A DNA stretch of 64,000 bases from Streptomyces xanthophaeus (lineage in GTDB: Bacteria; Actinomycetota; Actinomycetes; Streptomycetales; Streptomycetaceae), in NCBI RefSeq assembly GCF_000725805.1, contig NZ_JOFT01000042.1, positions 1-64,000 of the forward strand, given 5' to 3'. A model generated the notes under the pieces. The model did no database searches. It was not told the DNA's origin and saw nothing but the letters and a program-made list of their open reading frames with translations. This document shows positions 9,239-17,628 of this stretch, piece after piece. Made by a program: the position numbers and the translations under genes. Position 1 is the stretch's first letter. Each line of letters opens with the position of its first letter.

Positions 9239-9274
9239 GTCCCGGGCCCCGCGGATCACGGCCGGGCCCGGGAC
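9239..9274 (-). terminator. Stem-loop after the small coiled-coil gene
   Basis: Arms 9239-9249 and 9264-9274 pair perfectly over 11 bp (GTCCCGGGCCC) around a 14-nt loop. It lies just past the end of the 9282-9506 gene and before sdhC, both on the minus strand. There is no U-run, as is usual in streptomycetes. Confidence 0.6.
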
Positions 9275-9281
9275 CGCGCCG

Positions 9282-9506
9282 TCAGGGGGCGCGACGGTCG
9301 CGGGCCCCGAGGCCCTCGTCGTCGGAATCGGTCCACAGCGTGCTGTCGTACGGGGTGTCCGGGACGGTGACCATCCGGGAAGGCTCCGGCGGGGCGCCGG
9401 AGCGGTCCGGCTGCGCTCGCCCGGCCCGCCGCTCCAGCTGCTCGACCTTGCGCGTCAGCTCGTCCAGGTTCCGCCGGACGGCGCTGAGATCGTCTTGCAG
9501 GGACAT
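9282..9506 (-). CDS. Small coiled-coil protein of unknown function
   Basis: 74 residues from ATG 9506, preceded by a GAGGT motif. The N-terminal half (SLQDDLSAVRRNLDEL through EQLERR) has heptad spacing of Leu/Val and should form a short coiled coil. The C-terminal half is acidic and probably disordered (TDSDDEGLG). I do not recognise a named family. It lies upstream of the sdh operon on the same strand, but a stem-loop separates them. The longer reading from 9539 was rejected because the internal ATG has the better upstream site. Confidence 0.65.
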   Translation of the reverse strand: MSLQDDLSAVRRNLDELTRKVEQLERRAGRAQPDRSGAPPEPSRMVTVPDTPYDSTLWTDSDDEGLGARDRRAP

Positions 9507-9783
9507 GATGTGACCTCGATTCCGCAAGTGCGGTGGCAACGCTCATGTGCGCCTGCGAGTGTCGCGCTTCCGGTCCCCGGTGTGAAGGGACGTGCAGCGA
9601 TTGCGGGCGCGCAGGCCTGAACCGTGCGCCCCTCCCCGGAGCCCATTGTCATCCCCCTTCCGGCCGAACGCCCGCCCGGCGCCCACCCCGCGTTGGTCCG
9701 CACGGGTGGGCTTCGCGGCGTGGCGCGGAGCCCCTGCGAGGGGTCCGGCGCGCCGTGGATTTCAGTGGGTTCCGGCAACCGAT

Positions 9784-9816
9784 GTGATCAGCTCCATATA
9801 CCGCCAAACGTGATCA
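9784..9816. promoter_or_regulatory. Paired GTGATCA sites around a candidate -10
   Basis: GTGATCA occurs at 9784-9790 and again at 9810-9816, centres 26 bp apart, with an A/T-rich CATATA between them at 9795-9800. This is the most A/T-rich part of the 345-bp divergent gap between the coiled-coil gene and the solute-binding lipoprotein gene, and the second site is 35 bp before the latter's ATG. It may be a promoter with a two-site operator; the binder is unknown. Apart from this I see nothing else in 9507-9851. Confidence 0.35.
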
Positions 9817-9851
9817 TGCTTCCCCCACGCCCTGCCCCGGAGGTACCACCC

Positions 9852-12224
9852 ATGTCCCAGAGAAGGCGCAGGTCAGTGGCGCTCCTGACCTCGGGAGTCC
9901 TCGCACTGCCGCTGCTCACGGGCTGCGGCGCGGGTGACGAGGAGGGCGGCCGGGCCGCCGCCGGGCAGGACATCGCGGCCACGGCCCGCGACAAGGTGGC
10001 CGACGGGGGAGTGCTGCGCTGGGCGGTGGACTCCCTGCCCAACACCCTGAACACCTTCCAGGCCGACGCGGACGCCACCACCGGCCGCATCGCCGCCGCG
10101 GTGCTCCCGCAGCTGTTCGTCCTGGACGGCAAGGGCCGGCCGGCCGCCAACCCCGACTACCTGGAGAAGGCCGAGGTCGTCGAGACCGAGCCCAAGCAGG
10201 TCGTCCTGTACAAGCTGAACCAGCAGGCGGTGTGGAGCGACGGCCGCGAGATCGGCGCCGCCGACTTCGTGGCGCAATGGCGCGCGCTGAACGGCAAGGA
10301 CTCGGCGTACTGGACCGCACGCAACGCGGGCTACGACCGCATCGAGAAGATCGAGCGCGGCAAGACCGACCTGGAGGTCCGGGTCACCTTCGCCAAGCCG
10401 TACGCGGACTGGCGCTCGCTGTTCACACCGCTCTACCCCAAGCAGGTCACCGGGACCCCGGACGCCTTCAACGAGGGGGCCCGGGGCGCCCTGAAGGTCA
10501 CCGCCGGACCCTTCGGCCTCGGGGCCATCGACAAGAAGACCGGCACCGCGGCCCTGACCCGCAATCCGCGCTGGTGGGGCCAGCCCACCAAGCTGGACTC
10601 GCTCGTGCTGACGGCCGTGCCCAGGGCCGAGCGCCCGGCCGCGCTGGCCGCGGGCAGGCTCGACCTCGCGGAGGTCGACCGGACGGGCGCCGACCGCATC
10701 GCGCTGGCCCGCCGGGACGCCGCCGGGCGCAGCGGCGCGGGCAGCGGCGGGGCCCCGGCCCACGGCCCGGCCGCCTCGGTGACGGCGGCGCAGGCCACCC
10801 TGTCCTGGGCCGTCGCCTTCGGCGCGGACGAGGAGAAGGCCGAGGCCGAGAAGGAGAACCGGCTGAAGAAGGCCGCGGCGGCGAAGAAGTACGCCGACGA
10901 GCAGGCGGCCCTGCGCACCTTCACCGTGCGCAAGTCCCTGGAGCCCGCCTACACCCAGCTCGCGATGAACGGCTCCTCGGGCCCGCTGTCCGACGAGCGC
11001 GTGCGCCGGGCGGTGGCCCGGGCACTGGACCGCAAGGCCCTGGCCGAGGCCGTGCTGAAGCCCCTCGGCCTCCCCGCGAAGCCGGTCGGCAGCCACCTCG
11101 CGCTCGCCGGGCAGCGGACGTACGCCGACAACAGCGGCGCCCTCGGCAACCAGGACACCCAGGCGGCCCAGGCCCTCCTCGCGGACGCGGGCTGGCGCCG
11201 GGGCGGCAAGCTCACCGAACCCGCGGGAGCCAAGGCGGGCCCGGAGGGCGCACCGCAGGACGACGGGAAGACCCCGTCCGGCCCGGGCACCGGCAACGAC
11301 GGGCTGTACATCGTCGGCCAGGACGACGGACGCAACGGAGACCTGCGGTCGGCCACGGCGGACCGGGCCGCGGAAGGGGACCGGCCCGCGGACCACGGAG
11401 CCGGGCACCGCCCCGACGGGGAGGTCGTCGACGCCGACGCCCTCGCCGAGGAAGCCCGCACCCAGCCCTCCCCGGTGCTGGCCCCGGCCCCCTTCGCGGC
11501 CCAGCAGGAGATCGCGCTGCGGGCCCAGGCCGCCGCGCTCGGCGCCGCGGGCCAGGAGGACGACGGCAAGCGCGCCCCGGCCCGCGACGACGAGGGCGAG
11601 GGCGCCGACCCCGCCAAGGCCTCGCCCGCCCCGGCCAAGCAGGCCGTACGCACCTCCGGGAACATGCTCGCCAAGGACGGCAAGCCGCTGACCCTGCGCT
11701 TCGTCGTCCCGGCGGGCCCCGGCTCGGAGGCCCTGCGCACGGTCGGCGACCGGATCGCCCGGATGCTCCAGAAGGTCGGCATCCAGACCGAGAGCACCAA
11801 GGTGGCCGACGAGAGCTTCTTCAAGGACCACATCGCCTCGGGCCAGTACGACCTGGCGCTGTACTCCTGGCCGGCCACGGCCTTCCCGGCCACCGACGCC
11901 CGGCCGATCTTCGCCAAGCCGGAGCCGGCCGCGGACGGCTCGCTCCTCGTCGAACAGAACTACACCCGGGTCGGCACGGACCACATCGACCAGCTGTTCG
12001 ACCAGGCGGTCGGCGAGCTGGACGAGGAGGAGTCCCGCGAGCTGATGCGCAAGGCGGACGCCCGGATCTGGGCCGCCGCCGGTTCCATCCCGCTCTACCA
12101 GCGCCCCGAGCTGGTGGCCGTGAAGCCGGGTCTGGTCAACGCGGGCGCCTTCGGTCTCGGCGCCCCCCGTTTCCAGGACATCGGCTGGAAGAAGGCCCCG
12201 AACGCCAAGGACAAGAAGAAGTAG
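9852..12224 (+). CDS. Orphan family-5 solute-binding lipoprotein (LpqW/OppA-like)
   Basis: 790 residues from ATG 9852, with GGAGG 8 nt upstream. The signal peptide ends in a lipobox, LLTGC, with Cys25 the lipidation site, so the mature protein is anchored outside the cytoplasmic membrane. The family-5 peptide-binding fold is recognisable (LPNTLNTFQADAD, LRWAVDS, YDLALYSWPA). It is about 240 residues longer than usual because of an Ala/Asp/Glu-rich insertion around residues 460-610. No permease or ATPase lies beside it, and stem-loops on both sides of typA separate it from the bldK-like operon. In mycobacteria a related lipoprotein, LpqW, which steers mannolipid synthesis rather than transport, also neighbours typA. 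A similar non-transport role here is only inference. Confidence 0.85.
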   Translation: MSQRRRRSVALLTSGVLALPLLTGCGAGDEEGGRAAAGQDIAATARDKVADGGVLRWAVDSLPNTLNTFQADADATTGRIAAAVLPQLFVLDGKGRPAANPDYLEKAEVVETEPKQVVLYKLNQQAVWSDGREIGAADFVAQWRALNGKDSAYWTARNAGYDRIEKIERGKTDLEVRVTFAKPYADWRSLFTPLYPKQVTGTPDAFNEGARGALKVTAGPFGLGAIDKKTGTAALTRNPRWWGQPTKLDSLVLTAVPRAERPAALAAGRLDLAEVDRTGADRIALARRDAAGRSGAGSGGAPAHGPAASVTAAQATLSWAVAFGADEEKAEAEKENRLKKAAAAKKYADEQAALRTFTVRKSLEPAYTQLAMNGSSGPLSDERVRRAVARALDRKALAEAVLKPLGLPAKPVGSHLALAGQRTYADNSGALGNQDTQAAQALLADAGWRRGGKLTEPAGAKAGPEGAPQDDGKTPSGPGTGNDGLYIVGQDDGRNGDLRSATADRAAEGDRPADHGAGHRPDGEVVDADALAEEARTQPSPVLAPAPFAAQQEIALRAQAAALGAAGQEDDGKRAPARDDEGEGADPAKASPAPAKQAVRTSGNMLAKDGKPLTLRFVVPAGPGSEALRTVGDRIARMLQKVGIQTESTKVADESFFKDHIASGQYDLALYSWPATAFPATDARPIFAKPEPAADGSLLVEQNYTRVGTDHIDQLFDQAVGELDEEESRELMRKADARIWAAAGSIPLYQRPELVAVKPGLVNAGAFGLGAPRFQDIGWKKAPNAKDKKK

Positions 12225-12284
12225 TGACAAAGAGGTGCCCGAGGGGTTGACCTCAGGGTTTCAAGCTCAGATGTGACTCAATTC

Positions 12285-12314
12285 CCTTGCCCGCCGCAGA
12301 TCCGGCGGGCAAGG
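12285..12314 (+). terminator. Terminator after the orphan binding protein
   Basis: Perfect 12-bp stem CCTTGCCCGCCG / CGGCGGGCAAGG (12285-12296 and 12303-12314) with a 6-nt loop. It is 60 bp past the lipoprotein stop and isolates it from typA. The rest of 12315-12541 holds the typA upstream region; a TTGACA at 12407 has no partner -10 at good spacing. Confidence 0.8.
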
Positions 12315-12541
12315 TCGTGGATACCCGTTGACCCGCATGAATACGGGGCTGACCGGCACCCGAGACCCCCCACCCCGTACTCGGCGGCCTTCATTCGTCC
12401 AGCCCCTTGACAGCCCCCCCGGCAGGCAGTTCCCGCCACGCGACGTACCATGGGGTAAGGCCGTGGCAGGTTTTCGCCCGGTCGAGGCGCGCGTGCCAGG
12501 CCGTACGCGACGCCATCCACGATCCCGGGAGAAGCGCCGAA

Positions 12542-14446
12542 GTGCCCACGCGCCACGACATCCGTAACGTCGCCATCGTCGCCCACGTCGACCATGGCAA
12601 GACGACCATCGTCGATGCCATGCTCAAGCAGGCCGGTGCCTTCGCCGCCCACCAGCACCTCGACGACCGCATGATGGACTCGAACGACCTGGAGCGTGAG
12701 AAGGGCATCACGATCCTCGCCAAGAACACGGCGGTGAAGTACCACCCCAAGGACGGCGGGGCGCCCATCACGATCAACATCATCGACACCCCCGGCCACG
12801 CCGACTTCGGTGGTGAGGTCGAGCGCGGTCTGTCGATGGTGGACGCGGTCGTCCTGCTGGTGGACGCCTCCGAGGGTCCGCTGCCCCAGACCCGCTTCGT
12901 CCTGCGCAAGGCCCTGCAGGCGAAGATGCCGGTCATCCTCTGCATCAACAAGACCGACCGCCCGGACTCCCGGATCGACGAGGTCGTCAACGAGACGTAC
13001 GACCTCTTCCTGGACCTGGACGCGGACGAGGACCAGATCGAGTTCCCGATCGTCTACGCCTGCGGCCGTGACGGCGTCGCCTCGCTGACCAAGCCCGAGG
13101 ACGGCACCGTCCCCGCGGACAGCGACAGCCTGGAGCCGTTCTTCTCCACCATCCTGGAGCACGTCCCCGCCCCGGTGTACGACGACGAGGCGCCGCTGCA
13201 GGCCCACGTCACCAACCTGGACGCCGACAACTTCCTCGGCCGCATCGCGCTCCTGCGCGTCGAGCAGGGCGAGCTGCGCAAGGGCCAGACCGTCACCTGG
13301 ATCAAGCGCGACGGCACCCAGTCGAACGTCCGCATCACCGAGCTGATGATGACCGAGGCGCTCACCCGCAAGCCGGCGGAGGTCGCCGGCCCCGGTGACA
13401 TCTGCGCCGTCGCGGGTATCCCCGACATCATGATCGGCGAGACCCTGGCCGACCCGGAGAACCCGATCGCGCTCCCGCTGATCTCGGTCGACGAGCCGGC
13501 GATCTCCATGACCATCGGTACGAACACCTCCCCGATGGTCGGCCGCGGCGGCAGCGGCAAGGGCGCGGACGCCAAGTCCGCGGTCAAGGACCGCAAGGTC
13601 ACCGCCCGCCAGGTCAAGGACCGCCTCGACCGCGAGCTGGTCGGTAACGTCTCGCTCCGCGTCCTCGACACCGAGCGTCCCGACGCCTGGGAGGTCCAGG
13701 GCCGCGGTGAGCTCGCGCTCGCCATCCTGGTCGAGCAGATGCGCCGCGAGGGCTTCGAGCTGACCATCGGCAAGCCGCAGGTGGTCACGCAGGAGATCGA
13801 CGGCAAGGTGCACGAGCCGGTCGAGCGCATGACGATCGACGTCCCCGAGGAGCACATGGGCGCGGTCACGCAGCTCATGGGCGTCCGCAAGGGCCGCATG
13901 GACAACATGTCGAACCACGGCTCCGGCTGGGTCCGTATGGAGTTCGTCGTCCCGTCGCGCGGCCTCATCGGCTTCCGTACGGAGTTCCTGACGGGCACGC
14001 GCGGCACCGGCATCGCCCACTCGATCCACGAGGGCCACGAGCCGTGGTTCGGCCCGCTGGTGACCCGTAACAACGGTTCGCTGGTCGCCGACCGCGCGGG
14101 TTCGGTCACGCCGTTCGCGATGATCAACCTCCAGGAGCGCGGCGTCCTGTTCACCGACCCCGGCACCGAGGTGTACGAGGGCATGATCGTCGGCGAGAAC
14201 TCCCGCTCCGACGACATGGACGTGAACATCACCAAGGAGAAGAAGCTCACCAACATGCGTGCGGCTTCCGCGGACAACACCGAGAACGTGGTGCCGCCCC
14301 GCAAGCTCTCCCTGGAGCAGTCCCTGGAGTTCTGCCGCGACGACGAGTGCGTCGAGGTGACCCCGGAGGCCGTCCGCATCCGCAAGGTCGTCCTGGACCA
14401 GAAGGACCGCTCGCGCACCGCCTCGCGCGCCAAGTCCGCGAAGTAA
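12542..14446 (+). CDS. typA: Ribosome-associated GTPase TypA/BipA
   Basis: 634 residues, the usual length. GTPase motifs: G1 AHVDHGKTT at 14-22, G2 region LEREKGITI, G3 DTPGHADFGG and G4 NKTDRPDS; EF-G-like domains and the BipA-specific C-terminal domain follow (GTRGTGIAHSIHEGHEPW is diagnostic). It binds the 70S ribosome under stress and aids 50S assembly. Start: GTG at 12542 with GGGAGAAG upstream; the longer open frame before it lacks family similarity. It is followed by two strong stem-loops and is monocistronic. Confidence 0.96.
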   Translation: MPTRHDIRNVAIVAHVDHGKTTIVDAMLKQAGAFAAHQHLDDRMMDSNDLEREKGITILAKNTAVKYHPKDGGAPITINIIDTPGHADFGGEVERGLSMVDAVVLLVDASEGPLPQTRFVLRKALQAKMPVILCINKTDRPDSRIDEVVNETYDLFLDLDADEDQIEFPIVYACGRDGVASLTKPEDGTVPADSDSLEPFFSTILEHVPAPVYDDEAPLQAHVTNLDADNFLGRIALLRVEQGELRKGQTVTWIKRDGTQSNVRITELMMTEALTRKPAEVAGPGDICAVAGIPDIMIGETLADPENPIALPLISVDEPAISMTIGTNTSPMVGRGGSGKGADAKSAVKDRKVTARQVKDRLDRELVGNVSLRVLDTERPDAWEVQGRGELALAILVEQMRREGFELTIGKPQVVTQEIDGKVHEPVERMTIDVPEEHMGAVTQLMGVRKGRMDNMSNHGSGWVRMEFVVPSRGLIGFRTEFLTGTRGTGIAHSIHEGHEPWFGPLVTRNNGSLVADRAGSVTPFAMINLQERGVLFTDPGTEVYEGMIVGENSRSDDMDVNITKEKKLTNMRAASADNTENVVPPRKLSLEQSLEFCRDDECVEVTPEAVRIRKVVLDQKDRSRTASRAKSAK

Positions 14447-14458
14447 CAACGCAGTAGA

Positions 14459-14483
14459 GGGCCGCCGCGACCAGCGGCGGCCC
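14459..14483 (+). terminator. First terminator after typA
   Basis: Perfect 10-bp GC stem (GGGCCGCCGC / GCGGCGGCCC) with a 5-nt loop, 13 bp after the typA stop. Confidence 0.8.
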
Positions 14484-14500
14484 GACCCCCGGCATACGGC

Positions 14501-14537
14501 AGCCCCTCCCGTCATGGAGTCCTTGACGGGAGGGGCT
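14501..14537 (+). terminator. Second terminator after typA
   Basis: Perfect 14-bp stem AGCCCCTCCCGTCA / TGACGGGAGGGGCT with a 9-nt loop. It stands in tandem with the first stem-loop and seals typA from the transporter operon. Confidence 0.85.
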
Positions 14538-14886
14538 GTTCGCGTTTGTCAAGCTGATTTTTGCGCTCTGGTGTCCGCATACCGACCGTGACACTCCGGA
14601 AGGTGAGCTAACCGTCCGTTTCGCACGTGTCTGTCTCCTATCCGTTTGTCCGGATTTCGGGTTTTCGCCGTGCGGTGATGTTGTGAAAACGAGACCACTT
14701 AAGTGTGGTTTACGGTCAGGCAGTCCCTGAGGATGGCTCCATTGAGCTCGGGTCAATGGGTCACGCGCTGTGGGGAGCGCCGACTCACGAGCACACTCGG
14801 GGCACTGTTCCTATCGCCGTCAGGGGTGTCGGCGAAACGTACCTGTGCCCTTCACATCAGACAGTGGACTCATGAGGAGGAAACCC
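14538..14886 (+). promoter_or_regulatory. Upstream region of the first oligopeptide transporter operon
   Basis: About 350 bp with no gene. It is less GC-rich than its surroundings and contains a perfect 10-bp palindrome CACTTAAGTG at 14696-14705, extended by ACC/GGT-like flanks, which could be a regulator site. I cannot place a convincing -35/-10 pair. AGGAGG close to 14875 serves the binding-protein ATG at 14887. Confidence 0.4.
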
Positions 14887-16521
14887 ATGCGCGGTGCCAA
14901 GAGCGCCAAGTGGGTAGCGGGCGCGATTGTCGTCGCCCTGGCAGCGACCGCCTGTGGCGGTGGCGACAAGGGCGATGCCGCAAAGGGTGAGGTTGACCCG
15001 AACGGTATCTACTCGATCGAGGTCGGCGAGCCGGAGAAGCTCCTGCACCCGGCCGACACGATGGAGTCCAACGGCTCCATCGCCATGTCGGGTCTGTTCT
15101 CGCAGCTCGTCGACTACGACGCCGACGGCAAGCTGACGATGGTCAACGCCGAGTCGGTGGAGTCCAAGGACAGCAAGCTGTGGACCGTCAAGCTGAAGGC
15201 CGGCTGGACCTTCCACGACGGCACCAAGGTCACGGCCGATTCCTACGTCAAGGCGTGGAACTGGGCCGCGAACATCGACAACAAGCAGGGCAACGCGTCC
15301 TGGTTCGCCGACATCAAGGGCTTCGAGACCGTCCACCCCGAGGCCGAGGGCGCCAAGCCCGCCGGCACCGCGATGGAGGGCCTGAAGGTCGTCGACGAGA
15401 ACACCTTCACCATCGAGCTCGCCAACGCCGTCCCGTACTTCGCGTACAAGCTCGGCTACGAGGTCTTCTCCCCGCTGCCGGAGTCCTTCTACAAGGACCC
15501 CGCGGCCGCCGGTGAGAAGCCGGTCGGCAACGGCCCGTACAAGTTCAAGAACTGGGAACACAAGAAGCAGATCGAGCTGACCCGCTTCGACGACTACAAG
15601 GGCGAGAACAAGGCGAAGAACGGCGGTGTGATCCTCAAGAACTACTCCACCGTCGAGACCGCCTACGAGGACCTGAAGTCGGGCAACGTCGACGTCCTGC
15701 GCACCATCGGCCCGAAGGACCTCCCGGTCTACCGCGCCGACCTCGGTGACCGTGCCGTGGACCAGGCGTACTCCGCCGTCCAGACGCTGGCCATCGCGTT
15801 CTACGCCGACCAGTGGAAGACCCCGAAGCAGGTCGACCCGAAGGTCATCCAGGGCCTGTCGATGGCGATCGACCGCGACACCATCACCAAGACCGTGCTC
15901 CAGGGCACCCGCGAGCCCGCCACCGGCTGGGTCGCCAAGGGCGTCCTCGGCTACACGCCGAACGCGACCGGTGACGTCACCAAGTTCGACGCCGCGAAGG
16001 CCAAGGCGCTCATCGCCGAGGGCGGCGGCGTCCCGAACAACGAGATCTCCATCCAGTTCAACTCGGACGGCGGTCACAAGGAATGGGTCGAGGCTGTCTG
16101 CAACAGCATCACCCAGGCCACCGGCGTCAAGTGCACCGGTGACGCCAAGCCGGACTTCCAGGCCGACCTCCAGGCCCGCAAGTCCAAGCAGGTCAAGTCG
16201 ATCTACCGCTCCGGCTGGGTCCTCGACTACCCGGTGAACGCCAACTTCGTCAGCGACCTGTTCCGTACGGGCGCCAGCGGTAACCAGGGTGGCTTCACCA
16301 ACGCGGACCTGGACGCCAAGATCGCTGCGGCCGACTCCGCGGCGACCCTGGAAGAGTCCGTGAAGGCGTACCAGGCCATCGAGAAGGAACTGGTCACCTA
16401 CATGCCTTCCATCCCGCTCTGGTACTACAAGGTCAACGCGGGTTACTCGGAGAAGGTCCAGAACGTCAAGTACGCCCAGGACGGCGACCCGATCATCGAA
16501 GAGGTCGAGGTCAAGAAGTAA
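14887..16521 (+). CDS. Oligopeptide ABC transporter solute-binding lipoprotein (operon 1)
   Basis: 544 residues. Basic N-terminus, hydrophobic core and lipobox LAATAC with Cys23 lipidated; the mature part is a family-5 peptide-binding fold (GWTFHDGTKVTADSYVKAWN, PVGNGPYKF, SIPLWYYKV). It captures peptides outside the membrane and delivers them to the two permeases encoded downstream. AGGAGG precedes the ATG. The operon resembles streptomycete BldK and its neighbour Opp system. I do not give a bldK symbol, because in S. coelicolor bldK a permease gene precedes the binding protein, and both operons here start with the binding protein. Confidence 0.93.
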   Translation: MRGAKSAKWVAGAIVVALAATACGGGDKGDAAKGEVDPNGIYSIEVGEPEKLLHPADTMESNGSIAMSGLFSQLVDYDADGKLTMVNAESVESKDSKLWTVKLKAGWTFHDGTKVTADSYVKAWNWAANIDNKQGNASWFADIKGFETVHPEAEGAKPAGTAMEGLKVVDENTFTIELANAVPYFAYKLGYEVFSPLPESFYKDPAAAGEKPVGNGPYKFKNWEHKKQIELTRFDDYKGENKAKNGGVILKNYSTVETAYEDLKSGNVDVLRTIGPKDLPVYRADLGDRAVDQAYSAVQTLAIAFYADQWKTPKQVDPKVIQGLSMAIDRDTITKTVLQGTREPATGWVAKGVLGYTPNATGDVTKFDAAKAKALIAEGGGVPNNEISIQFNSDGGHKEWVEAVCNSITQATGVKCTGDAKPDFQADLQARKSKQVKSIYRSGWVLDYPVNANFVSDLFRTGASGNQGGFTNADLDAKIAAADSAATLEESVKAYQAIEKELVTYMPSIPLWYYKVNAGYSEKVQNVKYAQDGDPIIEEVEVKK

Positions 16522-16548
16522 GTCCCGCCGCGTAATTTCGTTCGACGG

Positions 16549-16658
16549 ATGTGGGCCGGCGGGGAGCCGGCCCGCATCCGGGCCTATACGCAGCGCCCGG
16601 GGGGCCCTTTCGCGACGCAGTGACGACACCGTCACGCGCGTGCGTGGCGAAAGGGCCC
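16549..16658 (+). promoter_or_regulatory. Two intercistronic stem-loops between binding protein and permease
   Basis: Hairpin A: arms 16549-16560 and 16566-16577, 12 bp with one G-T wobble (core GGGCCGGC/GCCGGCCC). Hairpin B: 12-bp outer stem GGGCCCTTTCGC (16602-16613) with GCGAAAGGGCCC (16647-16658), enclosing a smaller TGACG/CGTCA hairpin. They probably stabilise the binding-protein mRNA and reduce read-through, so that it exceeds the permeases. This is inference from other ABC operons. Confidence 0.65.
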
Positions 16659-16695
16659 GTCCGGCTGCGCCTGCCGCATCTTCTACGGAGGCATG

Positions 16696-17628
16696 ATGGG
16701 GCGCTATGTCGCACGACGACTGCTCCAGATGATCCCGGTCTTCTTCGGGACGACCCTGCTCATCTTCATGATGGTGTACAGCCTGCCCGGCGACCCCGTG
16801 GCCGGTCTCTTCGGTGACAAGGGCACCGACCCGGCCACACTGGCGAAGCTCCGCCATGAGCATGGCTTGGACAGGCACTGGATTGTCCAGTATTGGAACT
16901 ACATATCCAGCATCCTTTTCCACTTCGACTTCGGGACCCAGATCCGCAGTGGTCGTGAGATCACCGACGTCATCGGAGACGCCTTCCCGGTCACGCTCCG
17001 CCTGGCGATGATGGCCTTCGCCATCGAGATCGTCCTCGGTCTCGGCCTCGGCATCGTGGCGGGCCTCAAGGCCGGCAAGCTCGCCGACAACCTGGTCCTG
17101 ATCCTCACGCTGCTGATCATCTCGATGCCGGTCTTCGTGCTCGGCTTCATCGTGAAGTCGGTGTTCGCCTTCCAGCTCGGCTGGATCGACCCCAACGTGA
17201 GCAACGACGAGCTGTGGAGCGAGCTGCTCGCCCCGGCCATCGTCCTCGGATCGCTCTCGCTCGCCTACGTGGCCCGCCTGACCCGCACCTCGATGGCCGA
17301 GAACCTGCGCGCCGACTACATGCGCACCGCGATCGCCAAGGGTCTGCCCAAGCGCCGCGTCATCGGTGTGCACCTCATGCGCAACTCGATGATCCCCGTC
17401 GTGACCTTCCTGGGTACCGACATCGGCGCCCTCATGGGCGGCGCCGTCGTCACCGAGGGCATCTTCAACGTCAAGGGCGTCGGTGGTCTGATCTACGACT
17501 CGATCGTCCGGCGCGAAGGCCTGACCGTCGTCGGTGTCGTCACCGTCCTGGTCGTGGTCTACCTGATAGCCAGCCTGCTCGTCGACCTCCTCTACGCGGT
17601 CATGGACCCGAGGATCCGGTATGCCTGA
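16696..17628 (+). CDS. Oligopeptide ABC transporter permease, OppB type (operon 1)
   Basis: 310 residues with an N-terminal RxLLQMIPVFFGTTLLIF helix and about six transmembrane segments. The OppB-family entry sequence YSLPGDPVAGLFG and the EAA-type cytoplasmic loop before the last helices (RTAIAKGLPKRRVIGVHLMRNS) contact the ATPases. Of the two adjacent ATGs (16693, 16696) the second has usable spacing from GGAGG and matches the start of the paralogue at 23427. It overlaps the next permease by 8 bp (ATGCCTGA). Confidence 0.93.
   Translation: MGRYVARRLLQMIPVFFGTTLLIFMMVYSLPGDPVAGLFGDKGTDPATLAKLRHEHGLDRHWIVQYWNYISSILFHFDFGTQIRSGREITDVIGDAFPVTLRLAMMAFAIEIVLGLGLGIVAGLKAGKLADNLVLILTLLIISMPVFVLGFIVKSVFAFQLGWIDPNVSNDELWSELLAPAIVLGSLSLAYVARLTRTSMAENLRADYMRTAIAKGLPKRRVIGVHLMRNSMIPVVTFLGTDIGALMGGAVVTEGIFNVKGVGGLIYDSIVRREGLTVVGVVTVLVVVYLIASLLVDLLYAVMDPRIRYA

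Noticed and set aside
9873..12230. 785-residue open frame on the minus strand
   Set aside because: Antisense to the lipoprotein gene; no motif or plausible start.
12407..12541. Longer TypA starting at 12407
   Set aside because: The extra 45 residues show no conservation pattern, and GTG 12542 has a good ribosome binding site and the family-length N-terminus.
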